DNA of 21,935 nt, from contig JAYULW010000119.1 of assembly GCA_043763155.1 (NCBI GenBank), positions 1 to 21,935 on the forward strand, given 5' to 3'. Made by a program: the position numbers and the translations under genes. The notes under the pieces are model-generated. The model was given only the letters and a program-made list of their open reading frames with translations. It was not told the origin of the DNA and searched no databases. Position 1 is the stretch's first letter. Each line of letters opens with the position of its first letter. The DNA is from JANYBV01 sp043763155 (GTDB lineage: Bacteria > Pseudomonadota > Alphaproteobacteria > Rickettsiales > SXRF01). Shown one piece after another: positions 1 through 7,682 of this stretch.

Positions 1-92
1 TAGGTTTTTCATTTTGGCACGGTTCTTGATATATTCTTTTATGTTTCGGCGTAATAAGTCATTACGTCATTGTAAACGTCCTGCGACTTCTT
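1..92. other. Window edge, no gene supported
   Basis: AT-rich stretch before the terminator at 93-126. One plus-strand frame is open from the window edge, but it continues for hundreds of bases antisense to the gene at 125-1015 and has no start or ribosome site of its own, so it does not look coding. The terminator just downstream implies that a plus-strand transcript, either a gene outside the window or a small RNA, ends here. Confidence 0.4.
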
Positions 93-126
93 GGGCCGGT
101 AGCTTAGTTCTACTGGCCCTTTTTTT
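93..126 (+). terminator. Rho-independent terminator of an upstream plus-strand transcript
   Basis: A 10-bp stem (GGGCCGGTAG at 93-102 with CTACTGGCCC at 110-119, one G-T pair) closes a 7-base loop and is followed by seven T residues (120-126). The T-tract is only on the plus-strand side; the minus-strand side of the stem is not T-rich. It therefore ends a plus-strand transcript whose gene lies outside the window, and it is not the terminator of the minus-strand operon whose last gene stops at 125. Confidence 0.8.
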
Positions 127-1015
127 ATCTGGATTTTTGTTCATCGCGCATCAATGCCCGCTCCGCTTTCAGCACTTCGCTGAAGTTCGGCCCGCCGATG
201 CTGTCTTCAAACTTCGCCGCCGCCCGCTCATACAGCTGCGCCAATTGCTCCGGGTACATGCCGTCTTCACGGATGGCCGCCACCGTCTGGCTTTGCCTGC
301 GGGTATCCACATCCTTCCACTGCCTGAGCGACGCCACATGGTCGCCCATTGATTTCTTCCCGCGCAACGCCCGCTCCACATGGTTCAATCCCGCCCTATC
401 CACCACGCCGCTCACCGCAGTGCGCGGATCAAATGCCTTCTGCAACCACTGCCCCTTATCATCCAGCCACGGCTTCAGATGCTCATCATTATCCACCTTC
501 TTGTCGAGAAACACCTCCACCCGCCCTGCATCCACCAGCACCGGCACTTCCCTGCCGCCCAGCTCCATAATTCCCACATTACCCTTTTTTTCAACATCCC
601 CCACATGCCAGCCCGACTTTTGCAGCGCCTTATACACCATCTGCTGCTGTGCATCCGTCACCCCTTCAGTGCGCACCCTTGGCAGCACCTCCAGCAAAAC
701 GCTCTCGCCGCCCGCCTTAATCCGCCGCGTCATAATCGGCTGCAAAATCGCCGGGTGCAAAGGCCGCTCTGATACATCCATCATCTCCCGCGAAAGCCGC
801 ACCACCTGCCCCTCCGTCGTGTGCAGCCCCACCGCGTGAATCCCCGCGCCCAGATATTCAAACTGCCGAAACCCCATATCGCCAAGGGACTTTTGCAAAT
901 CCACCAGCATCTTCGGGTTCTGCTCCATGCACCACAGGATATCGGCCACCGCCCCGCGCTTACGCGTATGGCACTGCTCCACAATATGCCGTAAATCCCC
1001 CACCAGCGGTTCCAT
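125..1015 (-). CDS. Unknown protein, third gene of a kinase-like paralog triplet
   Basis: Predicted 296-residue soluble protein with no signal peptide or membrane segment; function not recognised. It is clearly paralogous to the two genes upstream. Shared blocks are PKML (residues 35-38), MGFR.FEYLG.G.HAVGLH.TEGQVVRL (47-74), EVLPRVRTEGVTDA (109-122), GDV.KKGNVGI.E.GG..VPVL.D.G (139-164) and a C-terminal block ending in AERALM. The glycine-rich turn at 55-63, E109, D140, N146 and D162-x-G164 sit in the order of a protein-kinase nucleotide loop, hinge, catalytic loop and DFG motif. However, the usual beta3 lysine is arginine (R73) and the D-to-N spacing is six rather than five. A degenerate kinase-like fold is inference. 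The ATG shares a base with the upstream TGA (TGATG), which implies translational coupling. Confidence 0.85.
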   Translation of the reverse strand: MEPLVGDLRHIVEQCHTRKRGAVADILWCMEQNPKMLVDLQKSLGDMGFRQFEYLGAGIHAVGLHTTEGQVVRLSREMMDVSERPLHPAILQPIMTRRIKAGGESVLLEVLPRVRTEGVTDAQQQMVYKALQKSGWHVGDVEKKGNVGIMELGGREVPVLVDAGRVEVFLDKKVDNDEHLKPWLDDKGQWLQKAFDPRTAVSGVVDRAGLNHVERALRGKKSMGDHVASLRQWKDVDTRRQSQTVAAIREDGMYPEQLAQLYERAAAKFEDSIGGPNFSEVLKAERALMRDEQKSR

Positions 1016-1896
1016 CAGCGTTTCAGCTCCTCGCTCATCAAAGCGCGCTCAGACTTCAGCACATCGCAAAAATTCTCTGCATTGTCCGTCTTCGCCGCCG
1101 CCCGCGAATACAGCTCCGCCAGTTGCTCCGGGTAAAATCCGTCTTCGGTAATGGCGAGCATCGTCTGGCTGCTGCGGCGCGAATCAACAGGTTTTTGCCG
1201 CATCATGCTCGCCAGGCTGTCGCGTATGGGCCTCCGCCCGCGCAATCCCCTTTCCGCTTTTTCCAGCGACGCGCTAACAATCAGCCCGCTGGCTTCGGTG
1301 CGTTTTTCAAATGCCTTCTGCAACCATTCCCCATTTTCATCTTTCCATGGGTTCAGGTGTTCGTCCGTCTCCTGCCGTTTTCGCTTCATCGGCGTCAACC
1401 GCCCCACATCAATCAGCACCGGCACGCGCTTGCCGCCCACCTCAATAATCCCCACATTGCCTTCCTTGCTCACATCCCCCACAAACCAGCCTGAATCCGT
1501 CATCGCGTGATACACCATGCTGATATCCGCATCCGTCACAATATCGGTGCGCACCTTCGGCAAAATCTCCACCCGCACGCTCACCCCGCAGGTCTTGATG
1601 TGACGTGTCTCGATCGGCTGCAATATCACCGGATGAAACGGCCGCTCCATCGTCACATCATCCATCTCGCGGCATAGCCGCACCACTTGCCCTTCCGTGG
1701 CATGCAGCCCCACCGCATGCGCCCCGCTGCCCAGATATTCAAACCGCCGGAACCCCATGCCTGAAAGCGAATCCTGCACATCCTTCAGCATCTTTGGATG
1801 CTCCACCATGCATTGCAGCACATCCGTGCGCCACGCCAGCCCAAGCTTGTCCATTTCCGTCACGATGTCTTTCAGGCTGCCGGTAAATTCCCACAT
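1015..1896 (-). CDS. Unknown protein, second gene of a kinase-like paralog triplet
   Basis: Predicted 293-residue soluble protein of the same unrecognised family as its neighbours and closest to the downstream copy (125-1015). Visible blocks: PKMLKDVQ (34-41), the glycine-rich segment FEYLGSGAHAVGLH (52-65) followed by VVRL (R73), ILPKVRT near E110, GDVSKEGNVGI (140-150), VPVLIDVG (158-165), and a C-terminal region with SSQTMLAITEDGFYPEQLAE and SERALMSEELKR. Region 168-182 is Lys/Arg-rich and varies between copies. The start ATG overlaps the TGA of the upstream gene as TGATG, and its own stop overlaps the next ATG in the same way, so the three should be made from one mRNA. Function is unknown; the kinase-like reading rests on motif order only. 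Confidence 0.85.
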   Translation of the reverse strand: MWEFTGSLKDIVTEMDKLGLAWRTDVLQCMVEHPKMLKDVQDSLSGMGFRRFEYLGSGAHAVGLHATEGQVVRLCREMDDVTMERPFHPVILQPIETRHIKTCGVSVRVEILPKVRTDIVTDADISMVYHAMTDSGWFVGDVSKEGNVGIIEVGGKRVPVLIDVGRLTPMKRKRQETDEHLNPWKDENGEWLQKAFEKRTEASGLIVSASLEKAERGLRGRRPIRDSLASMMRQKPVDSRRSSQTMLAITEDGFYPEQLAELYSRAAAKTDNAENFCDVLKSERALMSEELKR

Positions 1897-2783
1897 CAGC
1901 GTTTCAACTCCGCCTGCATCAGCGCGCGCTCTGCTTTCAGCGCATCACTAAAGTTTGAAGTGTCATCCGTCTTCGCTGCCGCCCGCGAATACAGCTCCGC
2001 CAGCTGCTTGCCGTAAAGCCCGTCTTCGGTAATCGCGAGCCGCGTCTGGCTTTCCCTGCGCGAATCCTGCGTAACCCCAACCCAGCCCAGCGCCCGGTCC
2101 TTAAACGACTTCGGCCCCCGCATCACCTTCTCCACAATGCGTGCCTGCGCCCCATCAATCACATCGCTGGGTGTCTCACGCGCCTCAAACTTTGCCTGCA
2201 CCCCCGCCCATGGCGCCAGATGCGCATCTCCCTCAGCTTTTCGCGCGCCTTCGCGTGCCGCGCCTGCGTCCAGCAGCACCGGAACCTCTTTGCCGTCAAC
2301 CTCCAGCAGCGCCACATTGCCCTTTTTGCGAATATCCTGCACATACAGCCCCGAATTCTCCAGCGCGTCCTCCAGCATCTTGATGTGCGCTTCCGTCACA
2401 CCCTCTGTGCGCACCTTCGGCATCACCTCGATAATCATGGTATAGGTGTTGAGCTTCTTACCGCGCTTGTGCCCCTTAACATGCACTTCGCTCTCAAACA
2501 CCTGCCGCGCAATGGGCTTCAAAATCGCCGGATGCTCCACCCGGTCGGTGCGCTCGCTATACCCTTCTTGTGAAATCCGCACGACCTGGTTCTCAGTCGT
2601 CTCCAGCGCCACCGCGCCACCGCCGCCCGCAAGCCAGCCAAAGCGCCTAAACCCCATTTCCGCCAGCCGCGCCTCCACATCGTGCAGCACTTCAGGAACC
2701 CCCTGCATCAGGCGCAGCGTCATAGGTTGCGGAAACGCCTCCCGCTCCCGGACAATCTCAGACAGTGTTTGCAGCTTCCCCAT
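1896..2783 (-). CDS. Unknown protein, first gene of a kinase-like paralog triplet
   Basis: Predicted 295-residue soluble protein, the promoter-proximal and most divergent member of the triplet. The glycine-rich segment is LAGGGGAVALETTENQVVRI (51-70). A 10-15 residue basic insertion (around 101-112, VKGHKRGKK) precedes IIEVMPKVRTEGVTEA (E119). Later come QDIRKKGNVALLEV (149-162) and VPVLLDAG (167-174). The C-terminus keeps the family signature (SQTRLAITEDGLYGKQLAEL, then AERALMQAELKR). It is transcribed divergently from the gene at 2881 across a 97-bp gap with a likely extended -10 promoter. Its conservation with its neighbours suggests duplication followed by divergence. It is not assigned to any known family here. 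Confidence 0.85.
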   Translation of the reverse strand: MGKLQTLSEIVREREAFPQPMTLRLMQGVPEVLHDVEARLAEMGFRRFGWLAGGGGAVALETTENQVVRISQEGYSERTDRVEHPAILKPIARQVFESEVHVKGHKRGKKLNTYTMIIEVMPKVRTEGVTEAHIKMLEDALENSGLYVQDIRKKGNVALLEVDGKEVPVLLDAGAAREGARKAEGDAHLAPWAGVQAKFEARETPSDVIDGAQARIVEKVMRGPKSFKDRALGWVGVTQDSRRESQTRLAITEDGLYGKQLAELYSRAAAKTDDTSNFSDALKAERALMQAELKR

Positions 2784-2817
2784 GCGCTAATCTCTGGCAA
2801 AATTGGCACTTTGCGCT

Positions 2818-2826
2818 ATTCTACCA
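2818..2826 (-). promoter_or_regulatory. Extended -10 promoter for the paralog triplet
   Basis: Read on the minus strand this is TGGTAGAAT, an extended -10 (TGn plus TAGAAT, five of six matches to TATAAT). Transcription would begin near 2811, giving a leader of about 27 bases before the ATG at 2783. No good -35 is visible at 17 bases, which fits an extended -10 promoter. This is inferred from consensus alone. Confidence 0.4.
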
Positions 2827-2880
2827 AAAAACTATTACACCTTGATGAACCCCATCTAATTTTAGTTAACCTTCGGAATT

Positions 2881-3429
2881 ATGTCGGAAAAAGACCTAGA
2901 AGAAAAAATCAAAATCTACAATTTCGAGGCCCTGAAGGGCAGTATTGACACTCATCCGGTCTTTCGCGGGGCCGTCAAAACCTTCAAAAAACTGGCCAGT
3001 TCCGCCCCCAAAACCTTCAACGCCCTGAACGAAACCTATCAGGAACAAGAAGGCGATAAGCGCGAAGATCTGGGCATCCTGAGCATGACCCCCGAACAGC
3101 TTCTGGACAGTATTATACAAGACATCAACAAACTCCCCCGCGAGAAACGAAAAAAATACCTCGACGACCTCGCAAGCATCAAAGAGCGCAAACGCGCCAT
3201 CGAAGAAGCCCTCCTCGCCATGGTCCAGATGCGCGTCACCACCACGTTGGCCCCGCCCGGCGAAGCGAAAGCCCTAGTGCAATCCGGCCAGATATCGGCT
3301 AAAGATGTATATGACGCCACCGCCGAGGTAAAAGCCTCGCAGAAAACCGTCGCCGACCGCCTGTCCACGGGCTGGGAAGCGCTGGCCAAAGGCATGCAAA
3401 ACCTCGAACCGAAACGAACACTGCAATGA
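2881..3429 (+). CDS. Unknown 182-residue helical protein
   Basis: Function not recognised. The protein is soluble, charged and predicted largely helical, with no signal peptide. The central segment (about 80-115: LLDSIIQDINKLPREKRKKY through KERKRAIEEALLAM) is Lys/Glu/Arg-rich and could form a coiled coil. A TTTLAPPGEA linker near 120 separates it from a C-terminal helical part. A weak GGA lies five to eight bases before the ATG. The gene opens a compact plus-strand run: its TGA overlaps the next ATG as ATGA, and xth and hisI follow almost without gaps. The link to DNA repair or histidine synthesis is positional only. Divergent from the kinase-like triplet. Confidence 0.75.
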   Translation: MSEKDLEEKIKIYNFEALKGSIDTHPVFRGAVKTFKKLASSAPKTFNALNETYQEQEGDKREDLGILSMTPEQLLDSIIQDINKLPREKRKKYLDDLASIKERKRAIEEALLAMVQMRVTTTLAPPGEAKALVQSGQISAKDVYDATAEVKASQKTVADRLSTGWEALAKGMQNLEPKRTLQ

Positions 3430-3701
3430 GTAATTTCATCCAGAAAATAATGGACCAGCACGACGTGGTCATCCACTTCGTCTCCGCCACCAACACCGAC
3501 AACCAGCCGTTTTATGTGTATGTCATGATGCGCGCCGACAAATGGCGCGATATCGAAAAAAACTTCGACAACATGAACGTTGATTTCGCCAAGGAAGGTA
3601 CCATCCTCGCCTCCGGCCCCGGCCACGAGCCCGACGCCGCAACCAAAGCCAGCATCGAACTCATCATCCAGCAACTTGAAGCCGAAAGTGAAGCCAGCTA
3701 A
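3426..3701 (+). CDS. Unknown 91-residue protein
   Basis: Function not recognised. A small acidic protein of apparent alpha/beta character: an N-terminal helix, then VVIHFVSATNTDNQPFYVYV (14-33) as a probable beta hairpin, then MMRADKWRDIEKNF, and a Gly/Pro turn (ILASGPGHEPD) before a C-terminal helix. There is no signal peptide and no cysteines. The start overlaps the upstream stop (ATGA) and the TAA shares a base with the xth ATG (TAATG), so translation is probably coupled on both sides. Coding status rests on this tight packing and on codon use like that of its neighbours. Confidence 0.75.
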   Translation: MSNFIQKIMDQHDVVIHFVSATNTDNQPFYVYVMMRADKWRDIEKNFDNMNVDFAKEGTILASGPGHEPDAATKASIELIIQQLEAESEAS

Positions 3702-4492
3702 TGCGCATCGCCTCATGGAACATCAACTCCGTTCGCATCCGTATTCCCATGCTTAAAAAGCTGGTGGCCGAGCAAAACCCCGACATCATCTGCCTGCAGG
3801 AAACCAAGGTCGAAGACGGTTCTTTCCCTTATGAGGATTTGAAAGCCCTCGGCTTCCCCCACGTCTATTTTTCCGGCCAGAAATCTTATAACGGCATGGC
3901 CATCCTGTCCAAAATCCCGCTGGAAAAACCCGCCTCCATGGGCATGGCAAAATCCGAAGACAAGCGCCATTTAGGCGTCCTACTTCCTGGCGGCGTGGCG
4001 CTGCATAATTTCTACGTCCCCGCAGGCGGCGACATCCCCGACCCCGTGGCAAACCCCGCCTATGATTTCAAGCTCCGCTTCGTCGAACACATGACCCAGT
4101 GGGCAAGCGCCCCCGAACAAAAGGGCGGAAAACTCATCATCGTCGGCGACTTCAACATCGCCCCCGGCGAACACGATGTCTGGTCCCACAAACAACTGCT
4201 GAAAGTCGTAAGCCACACGCCCCCAGAGCTGGAACGCATGGCCGCCCTGCAGGCCAGCCAGAACTGGACCGATGTCGCGCGCAAATTCGTCCCCGCCGCC
4301 GAGAAATCCTACAGCTGGTGGAGCTACCGCAACAAAGACTGGAAAACCTCCAATCGTGGCCGCCGCCTCGATCATATCTGGGTCACCCCGCCTCTGGCCT
4401 CTGCGGTAAGCCATTACCACGCCATGGCCCCCGCCCGCGACTGGGAATCCCCTTCCGACCACGTCCCCATCCTCATGGACATTTCACTCTAG
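3701..4492 (+). CDS. xth: Exodeoxyribonuclease III (AP endonuclease)
   Basis: A 263-residue member of the Xth/exonuclease III family (EEP superfamily), which cleaves DNA 5' of abasic sites and removes 3'-blocking groups in base-excision repair. Visible family residues are N7 in SWNINSVR, E34 in CLQETK (metal binding), Y105 in HNFYVPAG, D150 and N152 in VGDFNIAP, D224 in RRLDHIW, and D253/H254 in PSDHVPI (catalytic Asp-His pair). Length is normal and all catalytic positions are intact, so it should be active. The start codon overlaps the stop of the small upstream gene (TAATG), and hisI follows after nine bases. The family call is secure. Confidence 0.96.
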   Translation: MRIASWNINSVRIRIPMLKKLVAEQNPDIICLQETKVEDGSFPYEDLKALGFPHVYFSGQKSYNGMAILSKIPLEKPASMGMAKSEDKRHLGVLLPGGVALHNFYVPAGGDIPDPVANPAYDFKLRFVEHMTQWASAPEQKGGKLIIVGDFNIAPGEHDVWSHKQLLKVVSHTPPELERMAALQASQNWTDVARKFVPAAEKSYSWWSYRNKDWKTSNRGRRLDHIWVTPPLASAVSHYHAMAPARDWESPSDHVPILMDISL

Positions 4493-4501
4493 GAATCACG
4501 T

Positions 4502-4831
4502 ATGGAAACCTCCGAACTCCTCTCCAAAATCGCCTTCAACGCCGACGGCCTCGTCCCCGTCATTACCCAGGAAATTGAAACCGGCGAAGTCCTGATGATG
4601 GCATGGATGAACGCCGACGCCGTCACCGAAACCCTCGCCACAAACCGGGTCTGCTACTGGTCCCGCTCCCGTTCCGCCCTCTGGCGCAAGGGCGAAACTT
4701 CCGGTAATTTCCAATACCTTAAAGAATTCTACGTAGATTGCGATGGCGACACGCTTTTGATCATCGTCGAGCAGGTTGGCCCCGCCTGCCACACGGGCGA
4801 AAAAACCTGCTTTTTCAGCCGCGTGCGCTAA
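4502..4831 (+). CDS. hisI: Phosphoribosyl-AMP cyclohydrolase
   Basis: A 109-residue single-domain HisI, which opens the purine ring of phosphoribosyl-AMP in histidine biosynthesis. Diagnostic segments are MMAWMNADA (32-40), YWSRSRSALWRKGETSG (52-68), the metal-binding DCDGD (D79, C80, D81, D83) and GPACHTGEKTC (C96, H97, C103), which supplies zinc ligands. There is no HisE (pyrophosphohydrolase) fusion, as is usual in alphaproteobacteria. An AGGAA ribosome site (4491-4495), partly inside the xth stop, precedes the ATG. It appears to be the last gene of the run starting at 2881; no hairpin terminator is visible after it. No other his gene is in the window. Confidence 0.95.
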   Translation: METSELLSKIAFNADGLVPVITQEIETGEVLMMAWMNADAVTETLATNRVCYWSRSRSALWRKGETSGNFQYLKEFYVDCDGDTLLIIVEQVGPACHTGEKTCFFSRVR

Positions 4832-4877
4832 GTTTTCAGCCTGTCATTAAACATTCACACACAATAAAGGACCCTAA

Positions 4878-4886
4878 TGCTATAGT
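4878..4886 (+). promoter_or_regulatory. Extended -10 promoter for the gene at 4917
   Basis: TGCTATAGT is an extended -10 (TGn plus TATAGT, five of six matches) placed 30 bases before the ATG. No clear -35 is seen. The 8-mer TGCTATAG followed about 20 bases later by AATAACGTT (4897-4905) recurs before the unknown gene at 11223, which suggests shared control. Confidence 0.45.
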
Positions 4887-4916
4887 GGCAGTGTGAAATA
4901 ACGTTTAGTGAGAACC

Positions 4917-5699
4917 ATGGCCGAACCGCTCAACAGCACTGAAGTCACCGAAACCACCAAGCCCGTAACACCTACCGGCTCCAATGGCGGTTCTGATAAT
5001 GGCGAGCAGGACAGCAAACTGCAAATCGCAAGCCAACTCAAAGCCCGTGTCGAAGCCCTCATCGCCGCTGGCGACTTTGGCGCCGCCGCTGCACTCGCAG
5101 CCTCTCCCGGTGCCACGCCTGACCTTGCTATGATCGTAGAAACCGAAAAATCAAAAGCCCCCGAAGCCGCCGCAGCGCCGACACAAGCCGCAGGCACTTC
5201 CGCCGCCCCCACAACCAAGGTAGCTGAAAACGAGCCGGAAAAAGCTCCCGCTCAGGTCGTCGAAGCTGCCCCCAGCCCCGACCAGAACAAACCCAGCGCC
5301 ACCACCCTTATCAACAAGGCCGCCGACTCTATGGAAGCCTTCAAAGTGGCCCTGCAAAACGGTGCTGCCTATGGCCTCGAAATGGTCGCCGCCACCAAAG
5401 ATGCAATTAAGCTGGAAGTCATTCCTTCCGGCGGCAAAAAAGGCGCCGAGCCAGACAGCCCGCAGGAAACTAAAATGGCGCAATCCGCCGACACCGCCCT
5501 CACCAGCCTGAAGGCCGATGCCTTAAGCGCCATCAAAGACCTCATCAAAGCCGGAAGCTTTAACGTGCTTTCCGAGGGCAGCAAGCCTTTGGACCTCGGC
5601 GGCACCGGCAATTTCGCAAGCCTTGGCGACCGCGCCGCCACCAGCCTTGCCGATACAGCCGTCACCAACGCCAAAGGCGCCGACGCTCCTCCGCGCTAA
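4917..5699 (+). CDS. Unknown Ala/Pro-rich 260-residue protein
   Basis: Function not recognised. Three zones are visible: a polar Thr/Ser/Gly N-terminus (1-35), a low-complexity Ala/Pro/Glu linker (about 60-130, with EAAAAPTQAAG and PEKAPAQVVEAAPSP) and a more ordered helical part (130-245) containing NKAADSMEAFKVAL and LKADALSAIKDLIKAG. There is no signal peptide or membrane helix. The ATG at 4917 is preferred over an in-frame GTG at 4908, because GTGAG just upstream can serve as a ribosome site for the ATG while the GTG has none. It has its own promoter. Its TAA overlaps the asmA stop by four bases (CTAA). Composition resembles the flexible linkers of envelope or scaffold proteins, but no role can be assigned. 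Confidence 0.75.
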   Translation: MAEPLNSTEVTETTKPVTPTGSNGGSDNGEQDSKLQIASQLKARVEALIAAGDFGAAAALAASPGATPDLAMIVETEKSKAPEAAAAPTQAAGTSAAPTTKVAENEPEKAPAQVVEAAPSPDQNKPSATTLINKAADSMEAFKVALQNGAAYGLEMVAATKDAIKLEVIPSGGKKGAEPDSPQETKMAQSADTALTSLKADALSAIKDLIKAGSFNVLSEGSKPLDLGGTGNFASLGDRAATSLADTAVTNAKGADAPPR

Positions 5700-7654
5700 T
5701 TTTTCTGCTTTTTGAATCCGCCGAACACATCCTTCAAACCCTTGATGGCATCTTTCGGTTGCTTGATCAGGTCCTGCTTCGAGTTCTTCAATTGCTCACG
5801 CAGCTTCTTCGGATCATTGATCGCATCTTTAATCACCGAACCAACATCCGGCGCAAAGCTGGGGCCGTCAAGGCTACCCGTAATCAAAACCGGAACCTGA
5901 ATCCCTGCGCGCTCAACCGTCTTCCCGTCGGCCCCTTGCGCAGTGCTATAGGTCTGCGGCGTCAGGCGGTAATTGATCGTATAATCCGGCAGGTTCACAT
6001 TCCCCGCACCCGCAACCCGCGCACCATTCATGGCAATCATCAAATCGTTATTGGTAAGCACGCCTTGCGAAATCACAAATGTGCCGTCCATCTGCGTAAA
6101 TTTTGTTGTTCCGCTGCCAGCGCCCGCCGCACCGCTTACATTGCTCAGCATCTGCACTAAATTCACGCGCTCGATCTGCCCATCGGTTATCGAGAACTTT
6201 CCGTTCCCCGCAAGCGAAGCCACAATCTGCGCCTGGCTTTTGCCCGCGGCAGTAGTGGTAAACGCAATATTCGCTTTCCCGCTCAGGCGGTCCATGTCCG
6301 CTGCATCTTTCAAAAGCGGCGCCAGCGCAATCCCGCGCATATCCGCGTTAAGCCCATAGGTCCCCGCAGCATCGGCCACCAGCTTAAGGCTGCCCTTGCC
6401 CTCATACAGCGCCGCGTCGTCAACCTGCGCCGTAAGCTTGCCGCCATTCAGCGTCGCCTTCAGTGTCGTAGCCCCAATCTTGAACTGGCGGAACAAAATC
6501 CCCGTCGTCTCAATCACCGCGTCCACATTTGCAGCCCTCAAGCCCGAAAGGTCAATCGCCTCCATGCTCCAGCGCGGCCCCGCTGCATTCGCATCACTGA
6601 TAAACGAAATCATGCTCGCCTGTTTAGCAGCCTCAAGGAACGGGTTCACGTCAAGCTCACCCGCCTTCAAATTCATGGCCAGCTTCGGCACCGCGCCCGA
6701 AATATCCAGCTTCACATCCCCCGTCGCTTTAATCTTATCCAGCCCAATGCTGAAATTGCTAAGCGCACACGCCTTGCCCGCGCATTTCACATCTGCCGCC
6801 GTATCAAACGCCAGCACCGCAGGCGATGCAATCGCCGCACCCTTCGGGTTCAGCCATGCGGCAAGCGCCTTCAGGGAAGCCGAAGACACCTTCGCCTTTC
6901 CCGTCACATTCTGCCCCGTGAGCGAGCCATTAGCCGCCACATTAATCACATCACTATTTACCGAAACATCAAACTGGCTGGCCTTGCCCGCAAACGCAGT
7001 CGCCACCGAATCCAGCTTCACCGCCAGCTTCACGGTCTTGCCCTGCCACAACGCATCTGCATTCAAATCCAGCGGCGACGCCATATCGCGCAAATTCAGT
7101 TTTGCGTTCAGCTTCTCAACTTTTTGCGTGCCCTTCGCGTCCGTGTAAAACACCGACCCATCCGTCACCGCAATATCGCTCAGGCGCAAATTGCTGGGCA
7201 AGCCACCCGCGCTTTTCGGCGCTTCATCCAACGGCGCTTTGCCCAAACCCTTTTCAACTTCCGCAGGCGCAAAAACCCAGTTTTGCTTCCCCGCCTTATT
7301 CACCGCAAGGCGAATCACCGGCTGCTTCAGCACAAAACTATTCACCTGAATGTCCTTATGCAAAAGCGGCATCAGCGCAACATTCACCTGCATGGACTCC
7401 ACACTCACAAATGCCTTGTCGTCAAAACCCTCCGGGTTTGAAAGCGCAACCTTCTCCGCCTCCACCCCAATAAACGGAAACACCTTCAGCGCCAGCTTGC
7501 CATCAATCGTCATCGTGCGCCCGGTTGCGGCTTTCACGCGCTCAATCAGCTGCGCCTTGATCGTTTCCGGCGGAATCAGCCCCGGCACAATCACAATCGC
7601 GCCCACCAGCAGCACCACCAGAACAACAACAAGCAACACGAGTTTTTTAATCAT
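5696..7654 (-). CDS. asmA: AsmA family protein
   Basis: A 652-residue AsmA-type protein. An N-terminal membrane anchor (about residues 4-27, a run of Leu/Val) is followed by the AsmA opening (PPETIKAQLIERVKAATGR, then TIDGKLALKVFPFIGVEAEK) and long beta-rich repeats. The typical C-terminal AsmA-like segment (about 505-565, with QMDGTFVISQGVLTNNDLMI and GAGNVNLPDYTINYRLTP) is present, ending in a basic tail. The family belongs with inner-membrane-anchored bridge-like proteins implicated in phospholipid movement to the outer membrane and in outer-membrane assembly; the exact job of this copy is inference. An AAAGG site precedes the ATG. It lies 28 bases after aroC, last in the lipoprotein-fabI-aroC-asmA run, and its stop overlaps the convergent gene's stop. 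Confidence 0.9.
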   Translation of the reverse strand: MIKKLVLLVVVLVVLLVGAIVIVPGLIPPETIKAQLIERVKAATGRTMTIDGKLALKVFPFIGVEAEKVALSNPEGFDDKAFVSVESMQVNVALMPLLHKDIQVNSFVLKQPVIRLAVNKAGKQNWVFAPAEVEKGLGKAPLDEAPKSAGGLPSNLRLSDIAVTDGSVFYTDAKGTQKVEKLNAKLNLRDMASPLDLNADALWQGKTVKLAVKLDSVATAFAGKASQFDVSVNSDVINVAANGSLTGQNVTGKAKVSSASLKALAAWLNPKGAAIASPAVLAFDTAADVKCAGKACALSNFSIGLDKIKATGDVKLDISGAVPKLAMNLKAGELDVNPFLEAAKQASMISFISDANAAGPRWSMEAIDLSGLRAANVDAVIETTGILFRQFKIGATTLKATLNGGKLTAQVDDAALYEGKGSLKLVADAAGTYGLNADMRGIALAPLLKDAADMDRLSGKANIAFTTTAAGKSQAQIVASLAGNGKFSITDGQIERVNLVQMLSNVSGAAGAGSGTTKFTQMDGTFVISQGVLTNNDLMIAMNGARVAGAGNVNLPDYTINYRLTPQTYSTAQGADGKTVERAGIQVPVLITGSLDGPSFAPDVGSVIKDAINDPKKLREQLKNSKQDLIKQPKDAIKGLKDVFGGFKKQKN

Positions 7655-7682
7655 GGAAAGAGCCTTTTAAAAAAGAAAAGAA

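Noticed and set aside
93..119. tRNA gene fragment
   Set aside because: The first 17 bases resemble a tRNA start, but the rest forms a self-complementary stem with a T-tract; no anticodon or T-arm is present.
14..352. Plus-strand open frame at the left edge
   Set aside because: It runs through the terminator hairpin and then antisense to the third paralog; no ribosome site or family features.
4908..4916. GTG start three codons upstream of the Ala/Pro-rich gene
   Set aside because: No ribosome site precedes it, while GTGAG lies at a suitable distance before the ATG at 4917.
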